Assembly: GCF_000746205.1 (NCBI RefSeq)
Contig: NZ_JQKV01000001.1
Coordinates: 484,814-548,813 of the forward strand
Direction: 5' to 3'
Length of the DNA: 64,000 nucleotides
DNA from: Halorubrum sp. BV1
GTDB taxonomy: Archaea; Halobacteriota; Halobacteria; Halobacteriales; Haloferacaceae
Each line of letters begins with the position of its first letter. The stretch's first letter is position 1. Under the pieces are notes generated by a model. It was not told the origin of the DNA. It saw only the letters and a list, made by a program, of their open reading frames with translations, and made no database searches. A program made the translations under genes and the position numbers. Positions 59,477-64,000 of this stretch are shown here, in pieces.

Positions 59477-60654
59477 TCTGCCACCTCCTCAGCAGCGTCG
59501 GTCTCATCATCGCTGAACGCACCATCCTGGGCCTGTTTGACGTCTTCCTCGATTTCGTCAGCAACGCCGTCCCTGTTGTTCGGCAGGCCCTCGTCGCCGC
59601 GAACCCGTTCGTCGATTGAGAGCGCCGTATCGCTCAAACCCTCGTTGGCGATTTGTTCGTCGATGATTTCGTCTGGATTCTGAATGTCGCCTTCGGGACC
59701 GTCACCTAGGTTGAGTTCCTGCCGGCCGCGGTCGTCTTTGATTTTGGCGACTGCGGCACCACGATCCATCACGGCGCTATAGACATCGCTCGATGTCAGG
59801 GCGGTGCGTTCGCCTCGAAGGGTCACGTGTGCGACTTTGTCTTTGAGGACGTACTGATCGAGAACATCGTTGAGACGACTGTGTGCGTCGCCCTCGCTGA
59901 ACTCGATTGAGATCGGGGCGAACTCGCGCGTGTCCAGCTCGCGCTTCCGTCGTCGAACCGAGCCGTCTTCGATCTCGAGCAGACTCACGCTCCGCGGTTC
60001 TTCTTCGGTGAGGCTACAGCGCTCGGTCGAGCCAGCGTACCAGACCGGAACGTCATCGACGACATCCTCCTCTGGTTTGTGGTAGTCGCCGAGGGCAAGT
60101 GCATCCAAGTCGATCCCGACGCGATCGACCACTTCCTCGGTAGAGTGATCGGCCATGAAGTCTTCTGACCCGGGAATCGGCGGTGCGAGCAGTTGGTGCA
60201 TACAGAGGAGCGTGAACGCGTCCGGGTCCTCGGGCGGTTCGAGGGTGAAGTCCTTCGAGTGCCAGGACGGTTTGGTGACAGAGTCGATACCGTAGACAGC
60301 GACGTCGCCGCCAACTATCGTCGGGGCCCGAGACAGCCGCTCGGCAGTCCCTGTTTCCCGAATGAGGTCGAGCCACTGTTCGTCCATCTTGCGGTCGTGG
60401 TTCCCCACGATTCCATAGAACGGAATGCCTGCCTCGTCGAGTTTCCGTAGTGTCTGAATACAGCGGGTGACTTCGGGCAGTGAAGGTGTTCGGCTATCGA
60501 ATAAATCGCCGGTGTGAATGACCGCATCCACGTTTTCATCCACAGCGATGTCGATTGCCTGGTCGAATGCCTCAGCCATGTCGTCTTTCCGTAGGTCACT
60601 TCCGTACTGACGGTTCCCGAGATGTGTGTCGCTGACATGGAGGAGCGTCGTCAT
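59473..60654 (-). CDS. mre11: Mre11-like DNA repair exonuclease
   Basis: A 393-aa calcineurin-like phosphoesterase. Metal-binding motifs in order: LLHVSDTHLGNRQYG (about residue 3), VIHTGDLFDSRTP (about 45), FYGIVGNHDRKMD (about 78), LLCMHQLL and ALGDYHKPEED (about 190). The start ATG 60654 (MTTLLHVSDTHLG) puts the first motif at the N-terminus as in the family. The C-terminal third is acidic and likely binds Rad50. A TATA-like TATTATATAA on the minus strand (about 60749-60760) may drive the whole operon. Confidence 0.9.
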   Translation of the reverse strand: MTTLLHVSDTHLGNRQYGSDLRKDDMAEAFDQAIDIAVDENVDAVIHTGDLFDSRTPSLPEVTRCIQTLRKLDEAGIPFYGIVGNHDRKMDEQWLDLIRETGTAERLSRAPTIVGGDVAVYGIDSVTKPSWHSKDFTLEPPEDPDAFTLLCMHQLLAPPIPGSEDFMADHSTEEVVDRVGIDLDALALGDYHKPEEDVVDDVPVWYAGSTERCSLTEEEPRSVSLLEIEDGSVRRRKRELDTREFAPISIEFSEGDAHSRLNDVLDQYVLKDKVAHVTLRGERTALTSSDVYSAVMDRGAAVAKIKDDRGRQELNLGDGPEGDIQNPDEIIDEQIANEGLSDTALSIDERVRGDEGLPNNRDGVADEIEEDVKQAQDGAFSDDETDAAEEVAE

Positions 60655-60773
60655 TGATATTGTACTCTCCCCAGAGACATTCGTGCGTGATAAGGATTCG
60701 CGAACCAAGGTGGAAGTAAAGTTAGAGAACGAATTTTTTGAACTCTGATTATATAATAGGCAACACCAATCGA

Positions 60774-62936
60774 TTAATTGAAAATTTGCTCAAGAAATGT
60801 TTCTATATCATTGTTCTCGTAACTATCTAAAGACTGGAATCGACATCGTAGTTCACTGAGATTGTACTCTGACGGATTAAATTTGAGTGCAGCATCGCGT
60901 TTGTTCCCCCCACTATAAGGATAATAGTCCTCCAATTCGCCGCTTAGTAGGAGAATATTTTCTTCTAGTAGCTTTTCAACCACTGTTACACGTTCATTCT
61001 CTACCGATTCCGATGCCCATAGTCGATTAGGGGGTGACGAGATTTCCCCCTTAGCTAGAACTTTCGTAAGTAATTCCGCATCATCTTCATTCGTCTCTCT
61101 TCCGTCTTCAATTCGCTCTTTTAGCTCCTCGATCTCGCTAAAGGCATCCTCCCATGGCATCGTCCTGAATTTGATATTAAGATCATTCCCCGAATACCGG
61201 GGTCCAGAGAAAGTTTGCATAACTGCGTCTTCTAACTCTTGCAGTTTTTCTATCGCTTCTTCAGAGGAGATTACTGTTTGGCACTGGCCTTTGGCCGCGT
61301 CAATATCAAATATGACATGTGTTTCTATTCCTAAATCATCAAGAAAGCGTTTGAAACGACATACGTCCCCCTTTCCACCAGCATTGATAACCGGGATACC
61401 ATGGCGAGCAAAATTCCAGTCTGAATTAAGTTGGGACGCCATCTTTTGAAAAACGATTTTGTCAGAGAGGCCTTCAACAAGAACGACTTTTTCTGCAAAG
61501 ATGTATGATGAGATACTCTCGAGATCGGTTAATCGGGATTGGTTAGCGTCACTTTGCTTTTGGAGAATACTATGAAATTGGGTAACAGTCGTACCGGTTT
61601 CTTCTCCCTTACGTACTATATTGATGGTATCTAGAATGTCCCCCTGAATCATAACTGGAGAATGTGTTGAAAGAATCACTTGAGCATCGGTACTGGTTAA
61701 CTCGCTTAACGTGTTCAGTAGTGTCTTCTGAAGGGAGGGGTGGAGGAACAACTCAGCCTCTTCGTATAGAATCAACAGAGGCCTAGGATTTTCCACAGGT
61801 TCACCATCCTCTGTTAAAGTAAAACGTCCAGACCGAATATCCATAAGGGTGCGTAAGAGACTGAAAATAACAGTTCGTTTCACTCCCTCTCCAACATTCT
61901 CTTTTGACAGGTCCTCAATGTAGTCTTCCTCTATCCGTATATCGGCTTCTTTGAAGAGATATTTAGTCGAAAACTCAGGAAGATCAATTTGTACTGACTG
62001 TTCCTCAAACGCGCTGCTAAGGTATCCACTTATTCGTTCTTCAACTCTCCTGATACTTTCGTGATCCCGTGGATGGAAGTCACCGACTTCCTCTTGGAAT
62101 TGTTTATCGAGTTCCTCTTGAATTTCATCTTGGATATGATTAATGAGATTTCCAAATTCTCCACCTCGTTGTGTTGCTGATTCAACTTCACGAATAGCTG
62201 GAATGGAAATGACCTGTGGAAGAAAATTATTAAGGATAATTTTCTTTGTACCTTTCTTGAAATCTGTTGGTTGAAGTTCGAAATTAATACTATCTGGTCG
62301 TGATTGGATGAATTCTTCCAGTTTTGTTTCCCAGATCCCCTTCTGACGGTGTTTTGAGTCTATTAGATCAGCAACTTCAGGGAATTCTTCCTTCATATCG
62401 CGCTCATAATCATCCTTTGAATAGCTCTTATCACCGTCTTTCTGATCATCCCAGCGGGAATCCCGGTATTGCTCAAGATGTTCGATCGACAGTCGATCGT
62501 CTTCTGGTCGAAAATCAAGGAGTCTTGAAACGGGGGACCGACTTTTCGCATTAACCTTCCGACAAATAGCCAATATCTCTTCATAATCATCAGACAATCT
62601 TTCGAACCCAGCCCCTCTCAGCAATCCCGGGTCAAGAAAGGAAGCTTCTATTCTGTCCCTCTTTTCGGGATCATCTATCTGGTTTAGATCCTCCTCTCTC
62701 ACTTCGAAGAACCCGTGAATTTCAACCGGCATCTCAGTCTTTTTCTGCCAAAATAGTTCGTCATCCAGATTCTTTTCTCGTTCACCAAGTAGGAATTTTA
62801 CAGCGGATAGGATATTTGTCTTCCCTGCATTGTTCTTTCCAACTAAGCAGTCTAGTCCAGCGAACTCGATAGACTCGTTCCCGGACTGCCCCTTGATAGA
62901 ACGATAGTGGTCAACCTCAAGATCGATAAGTCGCAT
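60774..62936 (-). CDS. OLD-family ATPase/TOPRIM nuclease
   Basis: A 720-aa protein. The N-terminal ABC ATPase has CLVGKNNAGKTNILSAVKFL (about residues 29-48) and, after a long insertion, LLILYEEAELFLHPSLQ and DAQVILSTHSPVMI (Walker B/D-loop and H-loop). The C-terminal TOPRIM domain has VVLVEGLSDKIVF (about 487) and HVIFDIDAAKGQC (about 543). OLD nucleases act in phage exclusion, alone (class 1) or with a UvrD-like GajB partner (class 2). No helicase gene is adjacent, so class 1 is likely. The gene is AT-rich compared with its neighbours and probably arrived separately. Confidence 0.85.
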   Translation of the reverse strand: MRLIDLEVDHYRSIKGQSGNESIEFAGLDCLVGKNNAGKTNILSAVKFLLGEREKNLDDELFWQKKTEMPVEIHGFFEVREEDLNQIDDPEKRDRIEASFLDPGLLRGAGFERLSDDYEEILAICRKVNAKSRSPVSRLLDFRPEDDRLSIEHLEQYRDSRWDDQKDGDKSYSKDDYERDMKEEFPEVADLIDSKHRQKGIWETKLEEFIQSRPDSINFELQPTDFKKGTKKIILNNFLPQVISIPAIREVESATQRGGEFGNLINHIQDEIQEELDKQFQEEVGDFHPRDHESIRRVEERISGYLSSAFEEQSVQIDLPEFSTKYLFKEADIRIEEDYIEDLSKENVGEGVKRTVIFSLLRTLMDIRSGRFTLTEDGEPVENPRPLLILYEEAELFLHPSLQKTLLNTLSELTSTDAQVILSTHSPVMIQGDILDTINIVRKGEETGTTVTQFHSILQKQSDANQSRLTDLESISSYIFAEKVVLVEGLSDKIVFQKMASQLNSDWNFARHGIPVINAGGKGDVCRFKRFLDDLGIETHVIFDIDAAKGQCQTVISSEEAIEKLQELEDAVMQTFSGPRYSGNDLNIKFRTMPWEDAFSEIEELKERIEDGRETNEDDAELLTKVLAKGEISSPPNRLWASESVENERVTVVEKLLEENILLLSGELEDYYPYSGGNKRDAALKFNPSEYNLSELRCRFQSLDSYENNDIETFLEQIFN

Positions 62937-63052
62937 ACCCTGTCAGGTATTGTTAGCCGTATTAATCTAATGGACAAAACAGTTCGTCGACGAGGTTCTC
63001 ATTAGAGGTTCCGTCAACAGTCATATTTTGGCAAAGGTTCGTGGACAATTCG

Positions 63053-63427
63053 TTAGTTGAACTCCTGCTGAGCCTGTTTCTCGTGCCGATACTGGCTCAG
63101 GAGCTTCGGTTCCCAATTGAGCAGGTCTTCGCGCGTATCGATTCCACGCTTTTCGAGATAGCGACTGACAGCGTCAGCAAACTCTATAGCCGTATGGGCG
63201 TCGGCTTGTGAATTGTGTTCCATGGCTTCAGCGTAGACCTGTCCAGGAACAACTAGCGGTTCGGCCCAGTCGTCTCGGAGCATCACTAGCCGCGCTCGGA
63301 GAGCTGTGTCGAACAGTGTTTTGTCCGGCTCCCCGATGGGTTCTCCGAGGAGCTTAGCTTCTAGCCGGACGATCTCGGCCATATCTGGCTCGAAAGAGTT
63401 CTCTTCCGAGTCATTTTCGCGGCTCAT
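63053..63427 (-). CDS. Unknown 124-aa protein following an integrase
   Basis: A 124-aa helical protein: MAEIVRLEAKLLGEPIGEPD, FDTALRARLVMLRDDWAEPL, HTAIEFADAVSRYLEKRGID. No family is recognised. It starts right after the integrase stop (63430), so it is co-transcribed. It could be an excisionase-like or regulatory partner, but no HTH is evident. Confidence 0.5.
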   Translation of the reverse strand: MSRENDSEENSFEPDMAEIVRLEAKLLGEPIGEPDKTLFDTALRARLVMLRDDWAEPLVVPGQVYAEAMEHNSQADAHTAIEFADAVSRYLEKRGIDTREDLLNWEPKLLSQYRHEKQAQQEFN

Positions 63428-63429
63428 AG

Positions 63430-64000
63430 TTAGCCGAGATACCCGCCCTGGCTGTTGCCATAGACTTCTTCGTAAATTTCCTGACGCAGTTCGCGTCGAT
63501 CGGTCTTGTCACGCTGATCGTAGTGCTTTTTAATCACTTCGGGGGTGACGTCGCAGCGATCAGCCAGAATTTCGATCGGAATGTTATTCGACCTCTCAGC
63601 CGTCAGATAGCCCTTCCTGACGGTGTGGGTTGACAGGGAAGACGGACAGTTTGAGGCGTTGTCGATGGTCTGAGCAGCCTCGCACGAGTCCGGATCACGG
63701 TCGTGGGGGCACTCCTCCCCGATCTCGCACGGACGGGTCCACTTGTAGATGTACTTGCTGATCGTCGATTTTGCAATTCGACCGTGCGTGGTCGTGATCA
63801 GGGGTTCGCGACCGTAGTCGTCGGTTGCTTCAGTCCGGTTGTGTTCGATGTAGTCGTCGATGATCTCGGCGACCTCTTCGGAGATGTTCACTTCTCGCTC
63901 TCCAGCCTTCTTGTTTTTCAGCGTCGTTCCTTCATCGATCCGGTGGTGGAATTCGATGAAGAGTTCGCTGCGGTCGGTGTGGATGTCTTTGAGATCGAGC
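63430..64000 (-). CDS. Tyrosine recombinase / integrase E, C-terminal part (cut by window edge)
   Basis: The frame continues to the window end, so only the catalytic part is visible (~189 residues). It has TTLKNKKAGEREVNISEEVA, AKSTISKYIYKWTRPCEIGE, the Cys motif C-E-I-G-E-E-C-P-H-D, box II STHTVRKGYLT and the nucleophile Tyr in VIKKHYDQRD. It is most like integrase C. The N-terminus and first catalytic Arg lie outside. It closes the leftward block and may mark the far end of the island or the start of another element. Confidence 0.82.
   Translation of the reverse strand, partial: LDLKDIHTDRSELFIEFHHRIDEGTTLKNKKAGEREVNISEEVAEIIDDYIEHNRTEATDDYGREPLITTTHGRIAKSTISKYIYKWTRPCEIGEECPHDRDPDSCEAAQTIDNASNCPSSLSTHTVRKGYLTAERSNNIPIEILADRCDVTPEVIKKHYDQRDKTDRRELRQEIYEEVYGNSQGGYLG

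Noticed and set aside
60774..62936. Gabija system
   Set aside because: The OLD-like gene would fit GajA, but no UvrD-like GajB is adjacent; the nearest UvrD-family gene is the AddA-like one about 40 kb away.

Overview
The window is haloarchaeal chromosome that runs into a large defence and integration island. The organism call rests on strongly acidic proteins, TATA boxes about 25-35 bp upstream of apparently leaderless starts, and families typical of Halobacteria (DUF2270, DUF5827, DUF7344, DUF4382 Tat lipoprotein, KaiC-like ATPase). A Halorubrum-like genus is only a guess. There is no rRNA, tRNA or CRISPR array that I can see.

Region 1 (1-10.5 kb) is GC-rich core chromosome: an alkaline-phosphatase-superfamily sulfatase with a GtrA flippase-like partner, DUF2270, two VTT/TVP38 membrane proteins, pterin carbinolamine dehydratase, an EVE/PUA-like protein, a P-loop ATPase with DUF5827, a KaiC-like ATPase, NAD kinase, and a DUF4382 lipoprotein with a small secreted protein.

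Region 2 (10.8-21.7 kb) opens the island. Two wHTH/TumE-like gene pairs flank a tyrosine integrase. They are followed by a frameshifted PD-(D/E)XK gene, an AddB/AddA-like nuclease-helicase operon and a decayed DnaQ-like exonuclease.

Region 3 (21.7-24.9 kb) holds arrays of direct repeats around an 86-aa gene and a pentapeptide-repeat membrane protein. Two copies of one regulatory module (several ACGACGGAACCnATGGGGT boxes, then a palindrome exactly 61 bp from the last box) stand before the 86-aa gene and before the McrBC-like operon.

Region 4 (24.9-41.1 kb) is the densest defence block: McrB and McrC homologues, then a long leftward cluster (DUF499 ATPase, DUF1156 DNA methyltransferase, two small membrane proteins, a zinc-hook SMC/Rad50-like ATPase, a wHTH protein and a 127-aa protein), and divergently an SNF2 helicase with a coiled-coil zinc-ribbon partner. 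It resembles BREX-type modification systems but has no PglZ.

Region 5 (41.1-49.6 kb) has small regulators, structured intergenic DNA, a stand-alone integrase N-terminal domain overlapping a complete integrase, a second integrase of the first type with the same leader, a third wHTH/TumE-like pair and an intact copy of the decayed exonuclease.

Region 6 (49.6-64 kb) is a leftward block: a three-gene operon of a nuclease-methyltransferase-TRD fusion (atypical NPPV motif), an unknown protein and a CARF-wHTH sensor; a Mre11-Rad50-NurA-HerA end-processing operon; an OLD-family ATPase/TOPRIM nuclease; and a fourth integrase cut by the window end. Four integrases, repeated toxin-like pairs, two pseudogenes and patchy base composition indicate several insertions and recombinations rather than one element.
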